Shown here: positions 51,207-60,137 of the stretch, one piece after another
Numbering within the stretch: position 1 is the stretch's first letter
How the letters are laid out: every line of letters begins with the position of its first letter
The notes under the pieces: generated by a model
Database searches by the model: none
What the model was told of the DNA's origin: nothing
Seen by the model: only the letters and a program-made list of their open reading frames with translations
Made by a program: the position numbers and the translations under genes
Source of the DNA: Acetivibrio clariflavus DSM 19732
Lineage (GTDB): Bacteria; Bacillota; Clostridia; Acetivibrionales; Acetivibrionaceae
Length of the DNA stretch: 64,000 bases
Direction of reading: 5' to 3'
Assembly: GCF_000237085.1 (NCBI RefSeq)
Contig: NC_016627.1
Location: 1-64,000 of the forward strand

Positions 51207-53831
51207 ATGAGGATAGATAAACTGGATATAAAAGGTTTTGGCAAATTTAATAATTTTGAAGTTGAATTTGACCGTGGATTCAATATTGTATACGGGGCAA
51301 ATGAGTCAGGTAAATCTACAATTCAGGCTTTTATTAAAGCTATGTTTTATTCGTTAAGGGGAGGCAGAAACTTAAAGGGGGAAGATTGCACTCCACTTAA
51401 TAAATATAGACCTTGGGGTGGAGGAGAATATAGAGGTAGTTTGAGATATACCTTAGATAACGGACAGGTTTTTACTGTTGAAAGAAATTTTCAAAATGGG
51501 GAAACAAAAATATATGATTTATTGTATAAAGATATAACAAAGACCTTTGATCAAAGTAAGGACAAAGGTCCTCTCTTTGCCATTAAACATATAGGTCTTA
51601 CGGAAAGCTGTTTTGAAAAAACATTATATATCGGACAGATGGCAACTAAAATCGATAATCGTGATAAAAAAGAAATATTAGACAGTATTGCAAATATCTT
51701 CGAAACCGGTTCTGAAGATATTTCCTTTATAAATGCAAGGGAAGCTATAAAAGAAGCGTTAAAAAGATATGTGGGTACCGATAAAACGTCTACCCGTCCT
51801 CTGGATATAATAAATTCTAAATTAGTCCAATTAAAGGCTAAGAAGGAGAATTTGCTTAAGTCAAAAGAGTCATTGTTCTCTGTGGAAGAGGAAATAGCTT
51901 ATCTTAACAATAAGAGAAGCAAACTTGAAGAACTTAAAATTGTTATGCAGTTTGCCAGGAATATTGTAAATCTTAGAGAAGAAATTGATGTTTTCAAAAA
52001 AAGAAAAAAGGATTTAATGGATATTGTTGATGAGGTTTCTGCATTAACTAAAGAATTGAATAACTTAAGAATAAGTTTGGATGAATGCCAAAAGATAAAG
52101 AAACGTTTTGAAAATTTCTCCGAATTTGAATTCAATGAAGCCGATGATTTATATATTAAATATGCAAAGTATGAAAATCTAAAGGATGAAAATACAAGAC
52201 TATTGGAAGAGATTGATAAGATTAAAAAAAGTGCCGATGAAAACAGAATTTTTATTGAATCACTAAAAGTATTTGAGGTTAATAAGGATATAAATGTAGT
52301 AGATTCAACTATTAACACTGATTTTAATTTGGAAAGTATAAAAAGGTCTGAAATTCAAAATAAAATCAAGATATTGAAATCTAAAAACAGAGCTATGATT
52401 ACAGCTATGACGGCTATTTTTTTGTCTGCAGCAGCTTTATTGTTTTACAGCCTTTCGGAAAGGAACTATTATTGTATTGTCGTAACTGTTTTGCTTATAG
52501 CTGTTTTTCTTGCAATTGGTATTTTTAAGTCAAAAAACGATAGACTGCTGAAACAACTTACAGATGAAAAATGCCGGTTGGAAAAAAGGCTAAATTTATT
52601 GCTTGAAAAGATGGAAGAAAAAAGACTAATGCAGGAAGAAATGTTTAAAATGCTTGAAGTTAACAGCATGGAAGAGTTCATCAAGAAAAAAGCTTTGTAT
52701 GACAGCAAGGTTTATGAACTGGACAGTCATAAAAAAAGAATGGCTGCATTGAAAGAAGAGGTTGAAAAGAATTGTATTTTAATTAAGCAAATATTGCAAT
52801 TTATTAAGGAAAAACTTTTTGCATCCAATGTAATTGACTCGATTGAGACTGAAGTCAAAAAAGAACATATTGAGGCATTTCGTAGTTCCATATATAAGTA
52901 TAAAGAGACAGCAGCATATTTAAGCAATGGGGAATCCAGGTTGAATGACCTTTATAGACAGATTGAAAACCTCTACTTAAGAGCTTATTCGATATGCGGA
53001 CAAAAAATAGACAATATTGAGCAATTGAACGAAATTTTGAATAGTATGGAGGAAAAAATTGAGAAATTGTATGAGAATCTTGATATATACGCTTTTAAAA
53101 TAAAATCAATTTATTCGGATATGGAGTTTGAAGGTATTAACTATGAGAAATTAATGGAAATGTTGTTAGATTTAAGGATTAAAGATGCAAAGGAAAATAT
53201 GGAAGAGTTCACTCAAAAAATATTTAATGAGATAAGCAGCATCCAACTTAACCTAAAGGAGAAGGAAATAGCGCAGTCAGCATTGAATGATGATAATAAT
53301 GAACTGGAAAAGATTGAAGAAGAGATTAGAGAGCTGGAATTGCAAAAAGAAAAACTTGAGGAAACAGGTTTTTCACTGAAGACCGCCCTTGAGGTTTTAG
53401 AAGAGGCAAATACCGAGATTAAAAGAGATTTCGCTCCTGTAGTGAACAGCAATGCCTCAAAAATAATAAGTTTAATAACAGATTTTAGATATAAGGAACT
53501 GAAGGTTGATGAGAACCTGGTGTTGAGAACAACCGATCCTTATATAAAGGACATAATTCCGGTTTCTGTCCTGAGTAATGGAACTGTTGACCAGATGTAT
53601 TTAGCATTGAGAATTGCTTTAGTGCGAACTATGGAAAAAAAGTCGGAAAAACTTCCTATTATTTTGGATGAAGTACTTTCACAATATGATGAAATGCGGT
53701 CTATAAATACAATAAGAATGCTGAAGGAAATATCCAATGAAAGGCAGGTTATATTTTTTACTTGCAAGACAAGGGAACTGGACATGGCTAAATCTGTTTG
53801 CAATAACAATTTAAATGTAATAAAATTATAG
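51207..53831 (+). CDS. SbcC/Rad50-like ATPase with mid-chain membrane helices (YhaN-type)
   Basis: The 874-residue protein has an SMC/Rad50 head: Walker A GANESGKST near the N-terminus and, at the end, VSVLSNGTVDQMYLALRIAL and LPIILDEVLSQYD. Two coiled-coil arms are joined by two membrane helices near 397-434 (MITAMTAIFLSAAALLFYSL, then IVVTVLLIAVFLAIGIF), where Rad50 would have a zinc hook. That matches the YhaN family. With the YhaO-type nuclease it would be a membrane-tethered DNA-end processing complex. AGGGG precedes the ATG. Confidence 0.9.
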   Translation: MRIDKLDIKGFGKFNNFEVEFDRGFNIVYGANESGKSTIQAFIKAMFYSLRGGRNLKGEDCTPLNKYRPWGGGEYRGSLRYTLDNGQVFTVERNFQNGETKIYDLLYKDITKTFDQSKDKGPLFAIKHIGLTESCFEKTLYIGQMATKIDNRDKKEILDSIANIFETGSEDISFINAREAIKEALKRYVGTDKTSTRPLDIINSKLVQLKAKKENLLKSKESLFSVEEEIAYLNNKRSKLEELKIVMQFARNIVNLREEIDVFKKRKKDLMDIVDEVSALTKELNNLRISLDECQKIKKRFENFSEFEFNEADDLYIKYAKYENLKDENTRLLEEIDKIKKSADENRIFIESLKVFEVNKDINVVDSTINTDFNLESIKRSEIQNKIKILKSKNRAMITAMTAIFLSAAALLFYSLSERNYYCIVVTVLLIAVFLAIGIFKSKNDRLLKQLTDEKCRLEKRLNLLLEKMEEKRLMQEEMFKMLEVNSMEEFIKKKALYDSKVYELDSHKKRMAALKEEVEKNCILIKQILQFIKEKLFASNVIDSIETEVKKEHIEAFRSSIYKYKETAAYLSNGESRLNDLYRQIENLYLRAYSICGQKIDNIEQLNEILNSMEEKIEKLYENLDIYAFKIKSIYSDMEFEGINYEKLMEMLLDLRIKDAKENMEEFTQKIFNEISSIQLNLKEKEIAQSALNDDNNELEKIEEEIRELELQKEKLEETGFSLKTALEVLEEANTEIKRDFAPVVNSNASKIISLITDFRYKELKVDENLVLRTTDPYIKDIIPVSVLSNGTVDQMYLALRIALVRTMEKKSEKLPIILDEVLSQYDEMRSINTIRMLKEISNERQVIFFTCKTRELDMAKSVCNNNLNVIKL

Positions 53832-53901
53832 TTAGGTTGTCGAAAAATTGAGTTTACCAATGAAAAATGCCTAATAATATTAAATTTAAGAGGAGTTTGC
53901 C

Positions 53902-54855
53902 TTGAGGAAAGCAAAGATTGGTTTATTATTGCATATATTGATAATAATTGCATATATATTTTCCGGATGTAATTTCAGCCAAAAAGTTAACTTGGATGTG
54001 TCACAGGAAGAAATTGAAGCTGTTATTAACGAAAGATATATAGATAAAGCTGTCACAATCGATACCGTTGTAGATGTTTTTATGGAAGCCGATATTAATT
54101 CTGAAAGGATAACCCAATGCCTGTTTAACCAACTGGTTACTATCATTGAGGAGAAAGATAGCTGGGTTAAAGTAGAAACTGGTGATGGAAGTATAGGATG
54201 GCTGCGTTCAAAATTTATAGACAGGGATTGTACAAGTGTAAAAAAAGAGCTTTATACCGAGAGGATAGTTATAACAGGCATTAAAAAGCCTGTTTATACC
54301 AATTATGGAGGAGGCGCCACTTTAAAGGAAGTCTCAATGGGGACTGAGCTTTTTGTAAAGGGTAAAAAGAAAAATTATTATGAAGTTGCAGTACCCGGAA
54401 ATCTTACCGGTTGGGTTGAAAGTAAGAATACTATTCTAATTGATGCGGATGAGCCAATTCACATAACTTCAGCTGAAGATTTTGCCGATACTGCTGTGAA
54501 GTTTAAAGATATTCAATATTTGATGGGAGGAACCAGTGCCTGGGAAGGTATCGACGGATCGGGACTGGTATATATAAGTGCAAAGATAAATGGCATCAAT
54601 TTACCGAGAAGTGCTGCAGAGCAGTTCGAATTTATTGAAGATGAGATTGAAAACGTAGAGAATATAAAGAAAGGCGATTTATTGTTCTTCAGCACAAATG
54701 AAAATTTGGAGGATATAGCAGATATCGGCGTTTATGTCGGGAATGACAGCTTCATATATGCAAACAAGTCAAAGGGACGGATTGAAGTTGCTCAATTGCA
54801 TTCCGATTATTTTATAAAAAGGATGAAGGGAATAAAACGAATTTTTTCAGAATAA
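53902..54855 (+). CDS. Lipoprotein with SH3b domains and a catalytically degenerate NlpC/P60 domain
   Basis: The 317-residue product starts with a lipoprotein signal ending IFSGC, so it is anchored outside the cell. Two bacterial SH3-like domains follow (about 45-110 with WVKVETGDGSIGWLRSKFID, and 115-175 with TGWVESKN). The C-terminal part is an NlpC/P60 fold (about 190-315). The active-site Cys of the usual DCSGL motif is Gly219 (IDGSGLV). The two His positions hold Asp274 (ADIGVYVG) and Tyr286 (FIYA). It should bind wall peptides but not cut them. The start is TTG after AGAGGAG. Confidence 0.85.
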   Translation: MRKAKIGLLLHILIIIAYIFSGCNFSQKVNLDVSQEEIEAVINERYIDKAVTIDTVVDVFMEADINSERITQCLFNQLVTIIEEKDSWVKVETGDGSIGWLRSKFIDRDCTSVKKELYTERIVITGIKKPVYTNYGGGATLKEVSMGTELFVKGKKKNYYEVAVPGNLTGWVESKNTILIDADEPIHITSAEDFADTAVKFKDIQYLMGGTSAWEGIDGSGLVYISAKINGINLPRSAAEQFEFIEDEIENVENIKKGDLLFFSTNENLEDIADIGVYVGNDSFIYANKSKGRIEVAQLHSDYFIKRMKGIKRIFSE

Positions 54856-54916
54856 AAGGATAAAGTTGGAATGACATACTAAGTTACACTGTTGCTAAAA
54901 ATTTAATTTGGCAATA

Positions 54917-54965
54917 AAAAAGTGATTTTATGAGATTGATTTTCATAAAATCACTTTTTATTGTC
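54917..54965. terminator. Bidirectional terminator between NlpC-like and xylanase genes
   Basis: A perfect 17-base stem (54917-54933 with 54943-54959, core AAAAAGTGATTTTA) serves the convergent genes on both sides. Confidence 0.9.
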
Positions 54966-55026
54966 AGGGAATAATCTATTTTTGAAGTATTCCAAGCAAG
55001 AAAGACAAAACTTCAAAATTCGGCAA

Positions 55027-56265
55027 CTATGCGCTTATAGTGACAGTTTCATTGTTATTATCAAGACAGAAGCTTTTGCTCTTTCCGTCAAAAGTAACTT
55101 CATATTCACCTAAGAATCCGGAAACATTTACAAGACCGTTTTCATCGCTGATAAGGTCCATCGGTTTTGTCCACCACTGATTTTTTATCAGGTCGTGGAG
55201 TGCATGGTATATAGGTTTTACTCTGTTATCCTGAGTAATGAAACCTGAAGGAGCCTTAAGCCAGCCACCATCCACAAAATCCCACCATGTAATAGCTTCA
55301 ACCAATGGATGGCTAAAGAGGGTTTTATAATGTGTAACTGCTTCCTGTGCCTGGCGTTCTTCACCTTCTGGAGTTGAAGGCCATTCGGGTATCTGATAAT
55401 CGTTAAGGTCCACGATTTCCGGAGGCATAAGATGTCCAGATACTAATGTATTTTCAGTGAAATGAATAGGAAGCTTGAAGCGCGAAAATCTTTCAAGGAT
55501 TTCCTGAGTTTTTTCAACTCCCCAATAACCCTGGTGCATATGGGATTGAATTCCTATAGCATCAATGTGAACACCCGATTCTAACAATCCTTCAATTAAA
55601 ATATCATAAGATTCAGAAGTTTCAAAATCGTTTATAAGCAGTGTCGCATTAGGATTGGACTCTCTTGCTGCTTTAAATACTTCCCGAACAAGTTTTATTC
55701 TGCCCATATCTTTACAGATACGGGTAATTCCGTTATCGTATTTATCAAATATAGGCATAATAACTACTTCGTTTATTACATCCCACATATCAATCAGACC
55801 TTTAAAGTCGGTCACATCACGATGAATTCGCTTTATTTGAGTGGAGAAGATTTCAGAATTGCTCATATCAAGAAGCCATGGTGCTGTTTCTGTATGCCAG
55901 CATAGGGGGTGACCTTTCAACTCTACGCCTTTTGTTTGTAACCACTTTGCTGCATTCTTTAAACTTTCCGTATCCGGTTTGCCTTTTACGGGCTCAAACT
56001 TTCCCCAATAAAAGGGCAAAGTCACAAAATTAAATAAATCAAAGAATTTTTCATAACGTTCTTCAATTTTTTCTTTTTGCTTACCTTCGAACTTATTGTT
56101 TGCATAAGGAACAGAAGTGAATTCTGCACATCCAAAAAGAAATTTATGTTTTGTTTGCTTAACTGTTACCTCTTTATTTGCAAGAGGCGATCCATCTGCA
56201 GCAACAAGTTTTATTGTGGTGGTTCCCATGCGGTGTTGAAGACAGTTTTGATTGTTTTCTAACAT
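55027..56265 (-). CDS. Endo-1,4-beta-xylanase, GH10 family, without signal peptide
   Basis: The 412-residue enzyme is a GH10 (beta/alpha)8 barrel that cleaves xylan or xylo-oligosaccharides with retention. Acid/base Glu166 lies in WDVINEVV and nucleophile Glu271 in IHFTENTLV. A short beta-sandwich-like N-terminal part (TTTIKLVAADGSPLANKEV) and C-terminal tail flank the barrel. There is no signal peptide, dockerin or carbohydrate-binding module, so it should act inside the cell on imported xylo-oligosaccharides. Operator-like dyads lie upstream (listed). Confidence 0.92.
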   Translation of the reverse strand: MLENNQNCLQHRMGTTTIKLVAADGSPLANKEVTVKQTKHKFLFGCAEFTSVPYANNKFEGKQKEKIEERYEKFFDLFNFVTLPFYWGKFEPVKGKPDTESLKNAAKWLQTKGVELKGHPLCWHTETAPWLLDMSNSEIFSTQIKRIHRDVTDFKGLIDMWDVINEVVIMPIFDKYDNGITRICKDMGRIKLVREVFKAARESNPNATLLINDFETSESYDILIEGLLESGVHIDAIGIQSHMHQGYWGVEKTQEILERFSRFKLPIHFTENTLVSGHLMPPEIVDLNDYQIPEWPSTPEGEERQAQEAVTHYKTLFSHPLVEAITWWDFVDGGWLKAPSGFITQDNRVKPIYHALHDLIKNQWWTKPMDLISDENGLVNVSGFLGEYEVTFDGKSKSFCLDNNNETVTISA

Positions 56266-56375
56266 GGCTTATTCTCCTTTTCCTTAGAATTTTTTTAGAT
56301 GATTTCACATATTACTGGAACTTCTGATTGGATATTTATTTCTCTCAAAGTATTTTACACAAAGATCCTCTTTCA

Positions 56376-56389
56376 TGTACGTTTGTACA
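56376..56389. promoter_or_regulatory. Operator-like dyad TGTAC-N4-GTACA upstream of xylanase
   Basis: TGTAC (56376-56380) and GTACA (56385-56389) form a perfect inverted repeat about 110 bases before the start. The half-site resembles the TTGTAC/GTACAA elements of AraR-type GntR regulators. Regulator identity is inference. Confidence 0.45.
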
Positions 56390-56402
56390 ATGGATACGGA
56401 AT

Positions 56403-56426
56403 TCTCAATGTAAATACTAATTGAGA
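56403..56426. promoter_or_regulatory. Operator-like dyad TCTCAAT-N10-ATTGAGA upstream of xylanase
   Basis: A perfect seven-base inverted repeat (56403-56409 with 56420-56426) lies just upstream of the first dyad. It could be a second operator or an activator site. Confidence 0.4.
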
Positions 56427-56571
56427 TCAATTTAGAAAGACAATTATTTATTGTTATTATTGTTTTAAAAAATATTGAGTATGTATTATTCAGTAATAAT
56501 TATATACCATTTGCTTTAAAAAGTCTTGAAAAATCTTCATATTTATTTATTCAAAAAATAATGCAAATAAT

Positions 56572-58227
56572 CTAAATTTTTATAATTTTCTTATACAGTT
56601 CTTTCATCTTACCTTTTAAATAAGAATTTGCCTCTATGGTATTATTTTTTCCGTTTTCAATATAATCTATTATTTCTATAACAGGATCGGATAGATTATA
56701 CTTAGCAAGTTCAGTTTTAATTAAGTCCTTCGGACTTGCTTTTATACTTAAATTGAAGCGATATTTGATCATATTGTTCAAAATATCGTAAAATTCATTT
56801 TTATCTTTTGACCTGCCTATCTGTTTATACATTTCCGACAACCTTTTATCCCGGTGATTGAAATACTTGGTCAAAAGTACAGATAAAACAATAAAAATTG
56901 CGAGAATAGCAAATAAAATAAATGTAATGATTATATGGCTCTTTTTTAGCTTAAGGATGAGATATCCTTCATCTTTAGGGATATAGCTTATACGGTCTAT
57001 GACAACTTTTTCAGCTATAGTTGGTGCAGTGTTATTTTGTACTTGCATCTGTGACTGCGGTGCATTTCCTGTCACAGTTATTGTTGTTCCTGGGATTTCT
57101 GCTTGTTTGTAGGTACCTGATTTTGTATCAAAGTAGGAGATATAAATTGGGTCAATTTTTATTTCGCCACTTTTTTCTGGAACCAATATTATCTCGTATT
57201 CTTTTTTGGACCAGTATTTATTGTCATTTATACCTTCTTCCATGTTTTTTTCAGTTTCATAGACGGTAAAGCCATTGATGCCGTTTTTAGTTATTTTGTC
57301 CAATACAGAAAGATCGCAGCTTCCGGAAGCAGTTACTTTTAGAGTAAGGGAATCACCATAGGGGACTTCCAGTCTACTGTACTCCGATTGTAAATTAAGT
57401 TCACCCACCAGACCGGAAAAGTCAGCAGGTTTGTTTTCCGGTAAGGGTTTAACTGTCAATTGTTTAGCATCAGTTTTCAAATATTCTGTATCGCTGAAAA
57501 TACTTATTCTTGTCGAGATATTTACTTGTAAATTGTATTCTGGTATTGTAAAAGTGCCTGGTTTTATTGGAGTGAGATAGGTCTTCTTTACTTCATATTT
57601 GGCATATTTTTTACCTTCAAGATAGACATACTCTCCTTTTAACTTGTCCTCAGTCACATCATTTATCATAAATCCGTCAATTTCAATATTATCCATGAAT
57701 CTGCAACCTTCAATGTTATAGCGTGAATAAAGCACATAGGTAAGAACTGATTTTTGACCTAAGTAAACTTCGCTATCGGATAAAACAGTTTTAACAAACA
57801 AGTCTGAAATATTTTCCTGAGGAAGATCTTCGGCTTCGCTTACGTTTATATTAAGTTGGTTTGTTTTATAGGTATTGCCATTATATTCTACAATTCCTTC
57901 CAATGTAAACTGTCCGATATTTTTTGGCATTATAACATAAATAATACTGTTTTCATAGGTCATATCTCCGTTAATGATTTGGGTGGATGTGGATTGATTG
58001 GTGGACAAAACATCAAAATTCTCAAGACCTATAATCTGCGATAATTTTGCACCCCTGGCGTTTACCATTGAAAGCGTCAGTCTGGTACTTTGCCCCTTTT
58101 GAAGTTTTGAACTGTCAATATTTAAAAGGAACTGGGGATCTTTTGCCAGTATCCTGATGCTTGGAGCTAAAATAAATGCAAATATTATTAGCAATAAGAA
58201 GATGCTCTTATATTTTCTACCAGTCAT
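56572..58227 (-). CDS. batD: BatD-like protein
   Basis: The 551-residue protein has an N-terminal signal/anchor (about 8-27), two to three beta-sandwich domains outside the membrane and a C-terminal membrane helix near 431-452 (HIIITFILFAILAIFIVLSV). A short cytoplasmic tail follows. This fits BatD of the MoxR-VWA operon, first called the Bacteroides aerotolerance operon. The exact task is unknown. The ATG at 58227, six bases after GGAGG, is preferred; its Shine-Dalgarno lies inside the end of the upstream TPR gene, which it overlaps. Confidence 0.85.
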   Translation of the reverse strand: MTGRKYKSIFLLLIIFAFILAPSIRILAKDPQFLLNIDSSKLQKGQSTRLTLSMVNARGAKLSQIIGLENFDVLSTNQSTSTQIINGDMTYENSIIYVIMPKNIGQFTLEGIVEYNGNTYKTNQLNINVSEAEDLPQENISDLFVKTVLSDSEVYLGQKSVLTYVLYSRYNIEGCRFMDNIEIDGFMINDVTEDKLKGEYVYLEGKKYAKYEVKKTYLTPIKPGTFTIPEYNLQVNISTRISIFSDTEYLKTDAKQLTVKPLPENKPADFSGLVGELNLQSEYSRLEVPYGDSLTLKVTASGSCDLSVLDKITKNGINGFTVYETEKNMEEGINDNKYWSKKEYEIILVPEKSGEIKIDPIYISYFDTKSGTYKQAEIPGTTITVTGNAPQSQMQVQNNTAPTIAEKVVIDRISYIPKDEGYLILKLKKSHIIITFILFAILAIFIVLSVLLTKYFNHRDKRLSEMYKQIGRSKDKNEFYDILNNMIKYRFNLSIKASPKDLIKTELAKYNLSDPVIEIIDYIENGKNNTIEANSYLKGKMKELYKKIIKI

Positions 58228-59119
58228 ATTCATCCTCCTTTGTACTTCTTCTTATCTCCTGGTTGTTTTTCAAGCTTTGTTCCTCTTGTTTTTCTAACAT
58301 TCTTAGTATTTGGGCAATATTACTGTCGTTTTGTTCTGGATCGGAAGAATCCGATTCATCCATTGAACGTGAGTTTTGCTCTTTGTTATCTTTTTGCGCC
58401 TCATCTTGCCCTGTAGTTTCTTTATCCTGTGAAGGCTGTTGATTTTTCTCAGTATTTTTTTGCTCTGAGTCTTCATTGGGATTACTCTCTGGAGACTGCC
58501 GGTTTTGCTGATTTTGCTCTTGATTCTCATCTTGTTTGTTTTGATTGTCGTCTTGCTGCGAATTATTGCCTTGCTGGTTTTGGTTATTATTTTTATCTTC
58601 TTCGTTTTCCTGGTTTTCATTTTCATTCTGCTGTTCATTATTTTGCTGTTCTTTCAACTCGTCAAGTTTGCTTTTTACATATTCATAATTGTATTTTAAA
58701 GGTATATTTTGGGGGAAAGCAATTATTCCCTCTTTGTATGTTTCAAGAGCTTGCTGATATAACAGCTGTTTTTGAACAGGGTCATCGGTGGATTCAGCAA
58801 GTTTCACGCTGCAATTTCCTGAATTTATATATTTATCCGGAGTATTGTCGGCTTTTGCATAGTAATTGATTGCTTCATCATATCCGGCTAATTGATACAA
58901 GGCTTGACCCGAATTGTAGTTTAGTTTTGCATCATTAGGATGTTTATCTAAACCCTTTTGGTATGTTTCAAGAGCTTGCTGATAGTTCTTTGTATCATAT
59001 TCTTTATTTCCGTTTTTTATAATTTCATTTATGCTGCCGTCAAAACTTATCTGTCCCGTAAAAAATAATATCATAAGGGCAGTAATCAATAATCCTGTTA
59101 CAATAGAAACAATTTTCAC
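58217..59119 (-). CDS. batC: BatC-like TPR protein with long Gln/Asn/Glu-rich tail
   Basis: The 300-residue protein has an N-terminal membrane helix (about 5-22), two to three TPRs (about 30-150: KNYQQALETYQKGLDKHPND, LNYNSGQALYQLAGYDEAIN) and a low-complexity tail rich in Gln, Asn, Glu and Lys (about 160-270). This tail is typical of BatC homologues and is probably disordered. It overlaps the upstream BatB gene by four bases and ends within the start of batD, so the operon is tightly coupled. Confidence 0.87.
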   Translation of the reverse strand: MKIVSIVTGLLITALMILFFTGQISFDGSINEIIKNGNKEYDTKNYQQALETYQKGLDKHPNDAKLNYNSGQALYQLAGYDEAINYYAKADNTPDKYINSGNCSVKLAESTDDPVQKQLLYQQALETYKEGIIAFPQNIPLKYNYEYVKSKLDELKEQQNNEQQNENENQENEEDKNNNQNQQGNNSQQDDNQNKQDENQEQNQQNRQSPESNPNEDSEQKNTEKNQQPSQDKETTGQDEAQKDNKEQNSRSMDESDSSDPEQNDSNIAQILRMLEKQEEQSLKNNQEIRRSTKEDEYDW

Positions 59120-60105
59120 GTTAAGACCCTCCTTTCGGGAATAAGATAGGCAATCAGAAACATCAATATTCCCGGACCTAAAAAGTATTGATAAAGCTGT
59201 TTATATCTTTTTATTTCATTTTCGCTATAATTATCTCTTTTTAAAGAGGATATTTTTTTGGTTAGGGAAGATATCTCTCCACTGCCAAGTGAGGCTTGGT
59301 AGTATGCTCCATTGCCGGCGGAAGCTATATCCTTTAAAGTATCAGCTTCTAATTTTGACATAACGAACTCTCCGTTTTTGTCTTTTTTATAGCCGGTTTT
59401 CTTAGCACCGGAAGGGTCAAAATCTGGAACGAGACCTCCTTTTTCTGTACCGATACCTATTGTAAACACTTTTAAACGGTCATCACTGATTGACTTTAAT
59501 ACATTTAAACTGTTCGAGTTGTGTTCTTCACCATCACTCAATATAATTACAACTCTATCAGCGCTAGATGTATTATTGAATGACTTTTGTGCGAGATTTA
59601 GCGCAGTACCGATGTTTGTACCGCCTCCTCCAATCATATCTGTGTCAATTACCTCAAGAAACATACGGGCAAGCTGGTAATCGTCGGTTAAAGGCATTTG
59701 TATGTAGGCTGCCGAGGAGAAGGGAATAAAGCCAATTCTATCCCCTTCAAGTTTATCTATTATGCTTTCAATAATGTTTTTGGCCATGCTGATTCTGTTG
59801 GGTTTTACATCTTCCACCAGCATGCTGTTGGAAGTATCTATCAGAAAATAGATGTCAAGACCTTCCTTGTGCACCTTGGTGACACCAATTAAACTCTGGG
59901 GCCCCAATAGGGAGATTAGAATTAACCCTAATCCCAAAACCGATAATACAGAACGCAAAATTCTGTATTTGCTTACAGTTTTTGTATTAAGTCTGTTCAA
60001 TATTCTTTCTTTTTTTTTGCTGCCTAAAAAGAGGAGAACACAGCAGGCTAAAGGCAGCACGGCAAATATTATGTTAAAAGGATATCTAAACTCCAATAGA
60101 TCCAA
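59116..60105 (-). CDS. batB: BatB-like von Willebrand factor A domain membrane protein
   Basis: The 329-residue protein has membrane helices near the N-terminus (about 9-27 and 50-66) and one at the C-terminus, around a VWA domain. The MIDAS metal motif is intact: LIDTSNSM, with the Thr/Asp positions in GGGTNIGTAL and ILSDGEEHNS. It is the second of two VWA proteins in this cluster; both resemble BatA/BatB. The end overlaps batC by four bases. Confidence 0.9.
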   Translation of the reverse strand: MDLLEFRYPFNIIFAVLPLACCVLLFLGSKKKERILNRLNTKTVSKYRILRSVLSVLGLGLILISLLGPQSLIGVTKVHKEGLDIYFLIDTSNSMLVEDVKPNRISMAKNIIESIIDKLEGDRIGFIPFSSAAYIQMPLTDDYQLARMFLEVIDTDMIGGGGTNIGTALNLAQKSFNNTSSADRVVIILSDGEEHNSNSLNVLKSISDDRLKVFTIGIGTEKGGLVPDFDPSGAKKTGYKKDKNGEFVMSKLEADTLKDIASAGNGAYYQASLGSGEISSLTKKISSLKRDNYSENEIKRYKQLYQYFLGPGILMFLIAYLIPERRVLT

Positions 60106-60137
60106 TTTAAAGATCCTCCTTTACTTTATAAAACCAG

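Larger units (their letters stand above)
56266..56571. other. Intergenic region upstream of the xylanase gene
   Basis: This 306-base spacer holds two operator-like dyads (listed separately) and the xylanase promoter, whose -10 could not be fixed. Nothing else was recognised. Confidence 0.5.

Noticed and set aside
58303-58638. Basic open frame inside the BatC-like gene
   Set aside because: It is the shifted-frame reading of the low-complexity Gln/Asn/Glu tail, not a separate gene.
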